Source: Geobacteraceae bacterium
Lineage (GTDB): Bacteria > Desulfobacterota > Desulfuromonadia > Geobacterales > Geobacteraceae
Assembly (NCBI GenBank): GCA_029975275.1
Contig: JARKPN010000101.1
Coordinates: 1 to 64,000, forward strand
Direction of reading: 5' to 3'
DNA length: 64,000 nt
Below the pieces are notes generated by a model, which saw only the letters and a program-made list of their open reading frames with translations, did no database searches and was not told the origin of the DNA. Of the stretch, positions 27,132 through 36,397 are shown in pieces. Position 1 is the first letter of the stretch; every line of letters starts with the position of its first letter. Position numbers and translations under genes: made by a program.

Positions 27132-27872
27132 ATGAACGAAAATGCGGTCGGAATCACCGCGCATTCCGCAGTACGCGTTACAGATGGCACCGGTACACCC
27201 GTAACGACAGCGGATACCGGAAACCTGACGGTAAAAACGAAAAAGACTGGTAGCATGTGCTCGATATCGGATGCGTTCGCGTTCAGAAACAGAGGGCGGA
27301 TAGGCTTATGGCTGATTGGACCCCTCATTGTCGCCATTCTTTTCAGCCGCCCCCTGGTGGCGGAGAACTCGCTGCTCGGCATCCTCATGAATTTCTCCGC
27401 CTGGGTCATGTTTTGCCTTTACGCGACCATCAGGATCTGGGCCACTCTTTTCATTGGATCACGTAAGGACAGCACCCTGCAACAGGATGGGCCATACTCA
27501 ATAACCCGAAATCCGCTCTATTTCGGCACATTTTGCTTTGCACTCTCCGCTGTGCTATTATGCAAGAGCATTACCCTTGCGGTTGTAATGCTGGCAGGTT
27601 TCTTGTTCTATTCACGTTTCGTCATCCGGGCGGAAGAGCGTTTCCTGGCGGGAAGGTACGGATCGGAATTCTTCAAGTACCGTGAACAAACTCCCCGCTT
27701 CATTCCCTCTTTTTCCTCCTTCCATTCCCCGCCCTCCGTGTCCGTCAGCCTGCGGGATCTCGCATCTGAAACGAGACGCATCTGGATAGCGCTGTCTTTT
27801 CCGGTCGTGCTCCAGATAGCGATGCATTTGAGGATGTCGGCCGCATGGCCCCACTGGTTCAGGATACCGTAA
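27132..27872 (+). CDS. Isoprenylcysteine carboxyl methyltransferase-like membrane protein
   Basis: A 246-residue integral membrane protein. After about 50 polar residues rich in Thr and Gly come hydrophobic helices and the ICMT/PEMT-type core: LQQDGPYSITRNPLYFGTFCFAL (about 117-139), and the SAM-site end FVIRAEERFLAGRYGSEFFKYREQTPRFIP. In bacteria this family methylates lipids or small substrates that are rarely known. It is followed 65 bases later by a two-component system, so it may be a target or a partner of that system. The start has AAGGAG eight bases upstream. The polar N-terminus is unusual for the family; an ATG at 27255 would remove it. Confidence 0.8.
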   Translation: MNENAVGITAHSAVRVTDGTGTPVTTADTGNLTVKTKKTGSMCSISDAFAFRNRGRIGLWLIGPLIVAILFSRPLVAENSLLGILMNFSAWVMFCLYATIRIWATLFIGSRKDSTLQQDGPYSITRNPLYFGTFCFALSAVLLCKSITLAVVMLAGFLFYSRFVIRAEERFLAGRYGSEFFKYREQTPRFIPSFSSFHSPPSVSVSLRDLASETRRIWIALSFPVVLQIAMHLRMSAAWPHWFRIP

Positions 27873-27937
27873 TGGAGGCTGTAAATCTGCTTTCATCATG
27901 TCCACCATTGACAGAGAAATGCGTCGGGTGAATTGCT

Positions 27938-28600
27938 ATGCGTATTCTGCTGGTAGAAGATGATTCCATGCTCGGCGATGCTCTCTGCCGTTCCCTGACC
28001 CAGGATGGTTTTGTCGTTGATTGGGCGCAGAATGCGGAAGATGCCGAACTGTCGCTGTCAAGCGTGGTTTACGGCCTGGTCCTTCTTGACCTCGGCCTTC
28101 CGGACAAGGAAGGCCTCGAATTTCTCTCGGATCAGCGCTCCGCTGCCAATCCGATTCCGATCATTATACTGACGGCCCGCGACGCCGTCGTTGACCGTAT
28201 CGCCGGGCTCGACACCGGCGCGGACGACTATTTGGTAAAGCCTTTCGATCCTGACGAGCTTTCGGCGCGGATCCGGGCTCTGCAAAGGAGACAGGCAGGT
28301 CGATTCTCCCCCTTGATCGAGCATGGATCACTGGTCATTAACCCGGCTATCCGCGAAGTGTATCGGAATGGAGAACGAATCTGGCTGACAGCAAAGGAAT
28401 ACGCACTGCTTGCAGCCCTGATTGAGCGGCCCGGTACCCTTCTCTCGAAGGCGTCGATCGAGGAGCGCCTTTACGGCTGGGGTGACGAGGTCGAGAGCAA
28501 TGCGGTAGAGGTCCACATACATAACCTGAGAAAAAAGCTGGGCCACGGAATCATCCGGACCGTTCGCGGCGTGGGTTACATAATCGAGGAGCCCTCATGA
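27938..28600 (+). CDS. OmpR-family response regulator (QseB/TctD-like)
   Basis: A 220-residue DNA-binding regulator. The receiver domain (1-115) has the acidic pair Asp8-Asp9, the phosphate-accepting Asp51 in LVLLDLGLPDKEG, the Thr in IIILTARD and the Lys in DDYLVKPFD. The C-terminal winged helix (about 125-218) has LTAKEYALLAALIERPG and EVHIHNLRKKLG with the GVGYII wing. It overlaps the kinase gene by four bases, so the two are a cognate pair. The signal and regulon are unknown. Confidence 0.92.
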   Translation: MRILLVEDDSMLGDALCRSLTQDGFVVDWAQNAEDAELSLSSVVYGLVLLDLGLPDKEGLEFLSDQRSAANPIPIIILTARDAVVDRIAGLDTGADDYLVKPFDPDELSARIRALQRRQAGRFSPLIEHGSLVINPAIREVYRNGERIWLTAKEYALLAALIERPGTLLSKASIEERLYGWGDEVESNAVEVHIHNLRKKLGHGIIRTVRGVGYIIEEPS

Positions 28601-29934
28601 ACTCCATCGGCAGGCGTCTGCAGACTCTCCTGCTCGGCGGTTTCCTGTTCGTAGGCATCCTTGCCTGCGCAGCCGTCTACCTCATTGCCCGAGACGAGTT
28701 TGACGAACTCTTCGATTATCAGCTCGTGCAGGTGGCGAACGCACTTTTCCGGCAGGGGGTCGTGCCGCTTCCGTCATCCATCAGCCACGAAGACGAGGCA
28801 AAACTCGTTGTCAGCGTCTGGAAAGACGGGAAGCTGGTCTATGCCGACCCCCCAGGGATACGCCTCCACCCCCCCCGTGGAGCCGGGTTCCTCGACCTGC
28901 CTGTGGGGGGAAGCACCTGGCGGGCATTCGTGCTTCGGACAGATGATAGGATCATTCAGGTGTCCCAGCCGATCGCGGCGAGAAGAGATATCAGTTTCAA
29001 CTTTTCCGTCCATGCGGTGACACCGCTTCTGGTGGCGTTTCCGATCTTCGCGTTCTTTATCTGGCTATCGGTCAGGATCGGCATGAGCCCCCTGAATCGG
29101 ATTGCCGAAGATGTCGGACGCCGTTCCCCATCCCAGTTGAAGCCGCTCCCCATCGACGGCCTTCCTTCCGAGATCCTTCCCCTGGCAACGCATCTCAACT
29201 ATTTCATGGCGCGGCTGTCCGACGCACTGGAACGGCAGAAACGTTTCGTGGCCGATGCGGCCCACGAGCTCCGGACACCCTTGGCCGTCATTGCGCTTCA
29301 ACTCAGGATACTGGAGCGAAGCACCGGCGAGGATAAGAGCGGCGAGGCAATCGATCGTCTCCGGGACGGAATCAGACGAGCCGCCCACATGGTGGCACAG
29401 CTCCTCGTTCTCGCGAGGCTCGAGCCTGAGTCCCCCAAGGCATTCTCAAAGCTCAGGCTGGACATTGCCTCGGGCGAAGTCGTTGCTGAGCATGCCCGCA
29501 TCGCGGAACAGAGGGGGGTGGATCTGGGGATGATCGAGGGAGAACCGGTGACCGTTGTCGGAGAGGTCGAGTCGCTGAGGGCAATGATCGCGAACCTCGT
29601 CGACAACGCCGTCAGATATACCAAGGCGGGAGGCGCTGTCGACGTCAGGGTTGGCCGTTCCGATGCCGGGGCCTTTGTCGAAGTCGTCGACAACGGTCCC
29701 GGCATCCCCCCGGGCGAGCGCGAACGCGTATTCGAGCGGTTTTACCGGTGTACGCGCTCCGGTGAAAGCGGTAGCGGTCTCGGCCTCGCCATCGTAAAGT
29801 CCGCGGTTGAACGCCACGGCGGTACCATCACGCTTGACCAAGGTCCAGACGGCAAAGGCTTGCGCGTAGTGGTGCAACTTCCAGCATTACCGGCCGTTAT
29901 CGAAGATCGGACAGGTTCCTTTCCCCCGACCTGA
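28597..29934 (+). CDS. Membrane sensor histidine kinase (QseC/TctE-like)
   Basis: A 445-residue kinase. A first membrane helix lies at about 8-30, then a periplasmic domain of about 115 residues and a second helix near 145-165. The HisKA domain has FVADAAHELRTPLAVI with phosphorylated His223. The ATPase part has the N box (MIANLVDNAVRYTK), G1 (VEVVDNGPGIPPGER), the F box and G2 (SGSGLGLAIVKSAVERHGG). A 2CSK_N-type sensor region is suggested by FDYQLVQVANAL near 45. It is coupled to the regulator just upstream. About 110 bases separate its end from bioB. Confidence 0.92.
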   Translation: MNSIGRRLQTLLLGGFLFVGILACAAVYLIARDEFDELFDYQLVQVANALFRQGVVPLPSSISHEDEAKLVVSVWKDGKLVYADPPGIRLHPPRGAGFLDLPVGGSTWRAFVLRTDDRIIQVSQPIAARRDISFNFSVHAVTPLLVAFPIFAFFIWLSVRIGMSPLNRIAEDVGRRSPSQLKPLPIDGLPSEILPLATHLNYFMARLSDALERQKRFVADAAHELRTPLAVIALQLRILERSTGEDKSGEAIDRLRDGIRRAAHMVAQLLVLARLEPESPKAFSKLRLDIASGEVVAEHARIAEQRGVDLGMIEGEPVTVVGEVESLRAMIANLVDNAVRYTKAGGAVDVRVGRSDAGAFVEVVDNGPGIPPGERERVFERFYRCTRSGESGSGLGLAIVKSAVERHGGTITLDQGPDGKGLRVVVQLPALPAVIEDRTGSFPPT

Positions 29935-29966
29935 CGCCTGACCCGCATATTCCGTTGCACCTCCAT

Positions 29967-29998
29967 TCGTCAACCACAAACATAATTTAGGTTGACAA
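29967..29998 (+). promoter_or_regulatory. BirA-type operator upstream of bioB
   Basis: TCGTCAACC (29967-29975), 14 bases, then GGTTGACAA (29990-29998): an inverted repeat with one mismatch that follows the known BirA pattern of TTGTxAACC half-sites about 14-16 bases apart. The right half contains TTGACA (29992-29997), which can serve as the -35 of a bioB promoter whose -10 would lie near 30015. Binding of biotinyl-adenylate-loaded BirA would block it. No birA gene is in the window. Confidence 0.75.
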
Positions 29999-30043
29999 AT
30001 CTTTCAGCTCCGTGTTACCCAGACAGCCGGAGGATTACGCACC

Positions 30044-31030
30044 ATGACACTTCTTCAGGAGTTAACCGGCAGGATACTGGCGGGAGGGACGGTGACGATC
30101 GGGGAGGCCCTCTCGTTATCCACCCTTTCAGGATCCGATCTTTTTGATCTCTTTACGTCAGCGCACCGGGTCAAGGAGCACTACCTGGGCAAACGGGTCC
30201 GCCTCTGCTCCATCATAAACGCCAAGTCGGGCCGCTGCGCCGAGGATTGCGCCTTCTGCGCCCAATCGGCCCATCACCGGACCGATGCCCCGGTCCATCC
30301 GCTCGTCGACGAAGCGCGTATTGTCGAGGCGGCACGCAGCGCGGAGCTGGCTGGTTCCGGCTGCTTCGGCATCGTGACCAGCGGCACTGCCATCCGGGGC
30401 AACGACGAGCTGGAACGTATCTGCGCCGCACTCGGAACCATCCGTGACCGACTGGACATCTCCCCGTCCTGCTCGCTGGGACTGCTGGACCTGGAGACTG
30501 CGCGTCGCCTCAAGGAAGCGGGGGCGGTCACCTACCACCACAACCTGGAGACGGCGCGGTCGTTTTTCCCGAACATCTGCACCACCCACGACTACGAAGA
30601 GGACGTGGCCACGGTGAGGAACGCGAAAGGGGCCGGTCTCAGGGTGTGCTGCGGCGGCATCTTCGGCATGGGCGAGACGGTCGGGCAGCGGATCGAGCTC
30701 GCCTTCACCCTTCAGGAACTGGACGTGGACTCGGTTCCCCTCAACTTCCTCAACCCCATCCCCGGAACGAGACTTGCGGAGGCCGACTTCATAACCCCCA
30801 TGGAATGCCTCCGGACCATCGCCCTGTTCCGCCTGATCCTTCCCACGAAGAATATATCCATCTGCGGCGGCCGGGAAAGGAACCTCCGCGACCTCCAGTC
30901 ATGGATGTTCCTGGCCGGCGCCAGCGGCACCATGATCGGGAACTACCTTACCACCAGCGGCCGGGACGAGGCCCAGGATCGGCAGATGCTGAAGGACCTG
31001 GATCTCGACATCGAAGCCGGCGGCTGCTGA
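30044..31030 (+). CDS. bioB: Biotin synthase
   Basis: A radical SAM enzyme that inserts sulfur into dethiobiotin. The 328-residue product has the CX3CX2C cluster motif in GRCAEDCAFCAQS (Cys65, Cys69, Cys72). The second, sulfur-donor cluster ligands are probably in SCSLG, RVCCGGIFGMGE, and the arginine in SICGGRERNLRD. Other family blocks are YHHNLETARSFFP and PLNFLNPIPGTRL. GGAGG lies ten bases before the ATG. First gene of bioB-bioD-bioA, behind a BirA-like operator. Confidence 0.97.
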   Translation: MTLLQELTGRILAGGTVTIGEALSLSTLSGSDLFDLFTSAHRVKEHYLGKRVRLCSIINAKSGRCAEDCAFCAQSAHHRTDAPVHPLVDEARIVEAARSAELAGSGCFGIVTSGTAIRGNDELERICAALGTIRDRLDISPSCSLGLLDLETARRLKEAGAVTYHHNLETARSFFPNICTTHDYEEDVATVRNAKGAGLRVCCGGIFGMGETVGQRIELAFTLQELDVDSVPLNFLNPIPGTRLAEADFITPMECLRTIALFRLILPTKNISICGGRERNLRDLQSWMFLAGASGTMIGNYLTTSGRDEAQDRQMLKDLDLDIEAGGC

Positions 31031-31780
<750 letters not shown>

Positions 31781-33157
31781 ATGGAGGAACAAGTGAAACA
31801 GCCTGATACGGAAACGCTCCGACGCTACGACCTGGAACACGTCTGGCACCCCTTTACCCAGATGAAGGACTGGGAGGCGGAAGACCCCATCGTCATTGAA
31901 CGGGGCCAAGGGTCGTACCTCATCGACAGCGAGGGTAACCGCTACCTGGACGGCGTTGCCTCAGTCTGGACCAACGTGCACGGACACTGTCGTCCCGAGA
32001 TCAACCTGGCGCTCAAGGAGCAACTGGACCGGCTTGATCATTCAACCCTGCTGGGCCTGACCAACGACCGTGCCGCAATCCTCGCCCGGCGGCTGGCAGA
32101 GATAACCCCTCCCGGACTGGACAAGGTGTTCTACTCCGACAACGGCTCGACCGCGGTGGAGATCGCCATCAAGATGGCCTTCCAGTACCACCGGCACCGC
32201 AGCGGGGCCGACAGCGGAAAGACCCGGTTCATCACCTTCCGAAACGCCTACCACGGCGACACCATAGGCGCGGTCAGCGTCGGCGGCATCGACCTGTTCC
32301 ACGGAGTGTTCCGCCCGCTCCTGTTTCCGACCATCCAGGCCCCCTCCCCCTACTGCTACCGCTGCGAGCTGGGCGGGAGCGGCGACGCGGGATGCGAACG
32401 CCGCTGTCTCAAGGAGCTGGAACGCCTCATGAAAACCCATGCGGACGAGACCGCCGGCCTGGTCATCGAGCCCCTTGTGCAGTGTGCCGGGGGGATGATC
32501 GTCCAGCCGCCCGGTTTCGTGAAAAAGGTCAGGGAGCTGTGCGACCGCTACGGCATCCTGATGATCGCCGACGAGGTGGCGGTGGGCTTCGGCAGGACCA
32601 GTGCCATGTTCGCCTGCGAAAAGGAAGGGGTGACTCCGGATCTGATGGCCCTCTCCAAGGGGCTTACCGCCGGCTATCTGCCGCTGGCCGCCACCTTGGC
32701 CACCCGGGAGATCTACGACGCCTTCCTCGGCGACTACGGCGAGATGAAAACCTTTTTCCACGGCCATACCTTCACCGGCAACCCCGTAGCCTGCACGGCC
32801 GCCCTGGCCAGCCTAGACCTGTTCGAGAAAGACCGCCTGCTGGAGAGCCTCGGCGGGAAGATTGCCTATCTGGAGGAGAGATTCCGCGGTCTGGGCCGGC
32901 TGGATCACGTAGGCGACATCCGACACTGCGGAATGATAGGCGGCATCGAGCTGGTGGCGGACCGGGAGAACGGCAGGCCCTACCCCTGGCAGGATCGGGT
33001 CGGGGTCCGCGTCTGCCTGGAGGCGCGCAGGCACGGCCTGTTCCTGAGACCGCTCGGGAACGTGATAGTAGTATTTCCTCCCCTGTCCATTTCCATGGAG
33101 GAGTTGAAGACCCTGATGGACGGCATCGAGCTGTCCATCAGGGCGGTAACCGGATAA
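31781..33157 (+). CDS. bioA: Adenosylmethionine-8-amino-7-oxononanoate transaminase
   Basis: A PLP enzyme that uses S-adenosylmethionine as amino donor to make 7,8-diaminopelargonate. The 458-residue product has HVWHPFTQMKDWE at the start, the family DNGSTAVEIAIKMAFQY block, IADEVAVGFGRTSAMFACE with the PLP aspartate, and the Schiff-base lysine in LMALSKGLTAGYLPLA (Lys293). FFHGHTFTGNPVAC and the C-terminal arginine region follow. It ends the bioBDA operon. bioF, bioC and bioH are not visible, so pimeloyl-ACP synthesis must be encoded elsewhere. Confidence 0.96.
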   Translation: MEEQVKQPDTETLRRYDLEHVWHPFTQMKDWEAEDPIVIERGQGSYLIDSEGNRYLDGVASVWTNVHGHCRPEINLALKEQLDRLDHSTLLGLTNDRAAILARRLAEITPPGLDKVFYSDNGSTAVEIAIKMAFQYHRHRSGADSGKTRFITFRNAYHGDTIGAVSVGGIDLFHGVFRPLLFPTIQAPSPYCYRCELGGSGDAGCERRCLKELERLMKTHADETAGLVIEPLVQCAGGMIVQPPGFVKKVRELCDRYGILMIADEVAVGFGRTSAMFACEKEGVTPDLMALSKGLTAGYLPLAATLATREIYDAFLGDYGEMKTFFHGHTFTGNPVACTAALASLDLFEKDRLLESLGGKIAYLEERFRGLGRLDHVGDIRHCGMIGGIELVADRENGRPYPWQDRVGVRVCLEARRHGLFLRPLGNVIVVFPPLSISMEELKTLMDGIELSIRAVTG

Positions 33158-33217
33158 GAAAGGCGGGATACGGCGTGAGCGTGCAAAAGGGACAAGGCCT
33201 TCAACGTCGATGCGGCT

Positions 33218-35863
33218 TCAATGACGGCTTACGGCCGCCTTGCGCGCTATACGCAGCTCATCGTCCCTGGTAATCGCCTCGTTGTCCAGTTTGGCCCGGA
33301 AGACCCGATCCAGTATCTCCCTGAACCTGGGACCCGGCGGGACCCCCAGCTCCTTGAGGTCCTCTCCCGTGATGGCGCAACGTACCCCCTGCAACTGCGT
33401 GAAATAGAGGGAAACGAACTTTCTCACCCCTTCCAGCCTGGTCTTAGCCATCAGGTACAGAAGGACCTCGACCGGAAGACCTTCGAGCCAGAAATATATC
33501 TCGCTCCTCCTCACCTCCGGCCCGCGGACCACCCTGCGCTGCATGGTCTCCAGCACGGAATCGACCCTCCCGCGGGTCTCGGAAAGCCGCTCCCGGTAGT
33601 GTTCCGAGAGGGAAAGCCGCCTGCAGGTCTCCACGAACTGTTCGGGGCTCAGCGAGTCACACAGTGAGAGAAAATAGACCACCCATTTATCGTAGCCGCG
33701 ATCGAGGAACAGGAGGTCGAACCAGGTGAGGACCTTCGCAGCCTCCTCCAGGTTCTCGCGGATTCCGGTGGTCAGCTTCAGGTCGGGATGGATGAACGGG
33801 ATGAGCCCCAGCGCATCCATCCGCTCGATGGCGCGGAGCGGCTCCTTCTCCTTGAGGATGATCACCAGCTCCGTCAGGAGGCGTTTCCCTCCGAGGTTGC
33901 TGAGAAAATTCATCTTCACGGCGTTCCGGATAAGGTTTTCGGTATGTTTGGCTATGCGGAAGTTCAGCCTCTGCTCGAAACGGAGCGCGCGGAAGACCCT
34001 AGTGGGGTCTTCAACGAACGAGAGGTTGTGGAGCACGCGGATGACCTTTTCTTTCAGGTCCTGCTGGGCTCCGAAGTAATCCACCAGCACGCCGAAGTCT
34101 TCCCGGTTGAGGCGTATCGCCAGGGTGTTGATGGTGAAGTCCCTGCGATAGAGGTCCATCTTGAGCGAAGACCTTTCCACGGTGGGGAGGGCGCCGGGCG
34201 ACGAGTAATACTCCAGCCGCGTGCTGGCGACGTCTATCTTGAATCCGTCCGGGAAAACGATGACGGCGGTGCCGAATTTCTGGTGGCTCTTGACCCTGCA
34301 GCCGTACTGCCGGGCGAAGGTCTCGGCGAAGAGGATCCCGTCCCCGTCCACCGTTACGTCGATATCCAGGTTCTCGATGCCGAGCAGCAGGTCGCGGACG
34401 AATCCCCCGACCACGTAAACCGGCAGATCCAGCATGTCGCCGGTTTCGCCCAGCTCCCGCAGGTTGCGGAAAACCCTCGGTGAGAGGTGTTTGTGCAGGA
34501 GAGCGTCCATGTGACGCCTGCGGACTGGAATGTCGTCCCGCGCCATGTCGTAGACACCGTCTTCTCCACCGCGGATCCCCGAGTACATGACCCGCAGCAG
34601 ATCGGTGCGCGTGATCACGCCCGCGAGACGGTTGCCGTCAAAGACCGGAACCATGCGCCGCTCGCGGCCAACGATGTAATCCTGGATTTCCGACAGGGGT
34701 GTTTCCGGAACCGCGCGCATGTATTCGGTATGCATGTATTCGTTTACCGGCACGTGGCCGAGGCCGTGATAGAGCGCCCTCTCCACTATCCTTCGCGAGA
34801 TGATCCCGACCATCTTCTCCTGGTCGACGACCGGCATGGCATTAACGTTGTAGCGGGTCAGCAGCTCCCTGGCCTCTATAATGGTCGATGCGGCGGGCAT
34901 GGTCTTCACCGGAGACGACATGATGTCCGAGGCTGTACGCTGGGGGTTGACCATCACCCTGAGGAGGCTGTCCAACTCCGCCAGCACCTGGATGATGGTC
35001 AGATCTTTTACGGTTGCGGACGCGGCGTGGGCATGGCCGCCCCCTCCGAGCCTGCGCAGGACCGCGCCTACGTCCACCTCCGGCAGCCGGCTCCGGGCAA
35101 CGACGTAGACCCTCTTTCCCATGTCCACCACGAGGAAGATCACGTCCAGGTTCTCCATGTCCCTGATCATATGGGAGAGCACCGCTATGTCGCCGATGTA
35201 GTAATCCACCGACGCCTGGGCGATCGCCACGTCGATTCCGTTGATTGTGGTGGTCTTGAGGGACTTGAGGAGGTCGTTCAGCAGCGAGACCTGTTCAGCG
35301 GTAAGCTCCTGGGTGATGAAGTCACTGACCGTATTGAGGTTTGCCCCCTGTTCCAGGAGCCAGGCGGCGGCCCGGTAGTCGTCCACGGTCGTGGATGGAA
35401 AGGTCAGGTTCCCCGTGTCTTCATAGATACCGAGCATCATCAGGGTGGCTTCGGTGGGGGTCACCCCGATTCCCCTCTCCATGAGGATCCGGGTCAGGAT
35501 GGTGGTGGATGAGCCGCACTCCCGGATCTCCCCGCCTGAGGGGCGGATGTCTCCCTGGGTTTCGGTATGGTGGTCGTAGATATGGACTTCGACACCCGGT
35601 CGGGAGGCCACCTCCGCCAGCCTGCCGATGCGGGAGGAGTGCTGGCAATCTACCAGGACGATGCGGCTGACGCTGGAGAGATCCAGGTCCTTGAGACGCT
35701 TGAAATCAAGGGCGTAACCGGTGGACTTGAGGAAGAAGTCCCGCATGCTCTTTTCCTGGGATCCGGAAAAGACCATCACGGCCCCGGGATAGAGCCTTCT
35801 CGCCGCGACCATGGCCCCCAGGCAGTCAAAATCGGCATTAACATGGGTGGTGATCAGGTCCAT
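33218..35863 (-). CDS. DHH-CBS-CBS-polynucleotide nucleotidyltransferase fusion
   Basis: An 881-residue four-part protein. Residues 1-300 are a DHH/DHHA1 phosphoesterase (THVNADFDCLGAM, VDCQHSSR, IYDHHTETQGD, LGGGGHAHAAS). About 310-430 are two CBS domains (DIMSSPVKTMP and EYMHTEYMRAVPETPLSEI), which usually sense adenosine nucleotides. From about 465 comes a class II nucleotidyltransferase (LPVYVVGGFVRDLLLG, then ENLDIDVTVDGDG with the catalytic aspartates, DFTINTLAIRLN, and EDPTRVFRALRFEQRLNF) with a C-terminal helical region. In related bacteria such fusions include A-adding tRNA nucleotidyltransferases. A second enzyme of the class, pcnB, is at 48919. Which enzyme adds CCA, A or poly(A) cannot be read from motifs alone. 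Confidence 0.9.
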   Translation of the reverse strand: MDLITTHVNADFDCLGAMVAARRLYPGAVMVFSGSQEKSMRDFFLKSTGYALDFKRLKDLDLSSVSRIVLVDCQHSSRIGRLAEVASRPGVEVHIYDHHTETQGDIRPSGGEIRECGSSTTILTRILMERGIGVTPTEATLMMLGIYEDTGNLTFPSTTVDDYRAAAWLLEQGANLNTVSDFITQELTAEQVSLLNDLLKSLKTTTINGIDVAIAQASVDYYIGDIAVLSHMIRDMENLDVIFLVVDMGKRVYVVARSRLPEVDVGAVLRRLGGGGHAHAASATVKDLTIIQVLAELDSLLRVMVNPQRTASDIMSSPVKTMPAASTIIEARELLTRYNVNAMPVVDQEKMVGIISRRIVERALYHGLGHVPVNEYMHTEYMRAVPETPLSEIQDYIVGRERRMVPVFDGNRLAGVITRTDLLRVMYSGIRGGEDGVYDMARDDIPVRRRHMDALLHKHLSPRVFRNLRELGETGDMLDLPVYVVGGFVRDLLLGIENLDIDVTVDGDGILFAETFARQYGCRVKSHQKFGTAVIVFPDGFKIDVASTRLEYYSSPGALPTVERSSLKMDLYRRDFTINTLAIRLNREDFGVLVDYFGAQQDLKEKVIRVLHNLSFVEDPTRVFRALRFEQRLNFRIAKHTENLIRNAVKMNFLSNLGGKRLLTELVIILKEKEPLRAIERMDALGLIPFIHPDLKLTTGIRENLEEAAKVLTWFDLLFLDRGYDKWVVYFLSLCDSLSPEQFVETCRRLSLSEHYRERLSETRGRVDSVLETMQRRVVRGPEVRRSEIYFWLEGLPVEVLLYLMAKTRLEGVRKFVSLYFTQLQGVRCAITGEDLKELGVPPGPRFREILDRVFRAKLDNEAITRDDELRIARKAAVSRH

Positions 35864-35909
35864 TTTCGTTCCGGGTGGAGCAGTGAGGTAAGGAAATACG
35901 TTGGAGGCC

Positions 35910-36290
35910 TCAGCCGGCGGCCTTTTTTTCCAGGGAGGTGAAGATCATGTCGAGCACGGCCTTCTGGCCTGCCTCGAACTTGTTGAGCACGGCCAGGCAG
36001 GTGCCCATGGGGAAATGTTCATGCAGATAGTCCGCGTCGTGGTTGGAGAGAAGGATGATCCTGCTCTTGCTTATCCCCTTTTCCGCCGCGTACTTCAGGA
36101 GCTTGGCGCCGTCCAGGTGGGGCATTTCCAGGTCGATGATCATGAGATCCAGTTCCTGGCTCATGGCCTTGAGTCCATGGAGGGGGTTCTTGCAGGTCTG
36201 GACCTTCAGCAGGGGGTAATAATGCTCTATATAGGAGCTGAGAAGATGGAGAAAGGATTCGTCATCGTCAATTATCAGTATCTTTCCCAT
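35910..36290 (-). CDS. Single-domain response regulator receiver
   Basis: A 126-residue receiver with no output domain. It has the acidic cluster Asp8-Asp9-Asp10, the phosphorylated Asp53 in LMIIDLEMPHLDG, a serine in place of the usual threonine (IILLSNHDAD), and the lysine in AVLNKFEAGQ. The ATG at 36290 gives the canonical start GKILIIDDDE. The frame extends upstream to 36335 without homology. No kinase is adjacent; the neighbours are the DHH-CBS fusion and the MlaF-like ATPase. Confidence 0.87.
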   Translation of the reverse strand: MGKILIIDDDESFLHLLSSYIEHYYPLLKVQTCKNPLHGLKAMSQELDLMIIDLEMPHLDGAKLLKYAAEKGISKSRIILLSNHDADYLHEHFPMGTCLAVLNKFEAGQKAVLDMIFTSLEKKAAG

Positions 36291-36397
36291 ATCCCCCTCG
36301 AACCACGGAGCGGCACTTCCATGTACCTCGTTCATAGTAAATGATGGCGCAAAAAGCGGCCTCTGTCCATCCTTTTCTCTTCCTTTCCCCAGACGGC

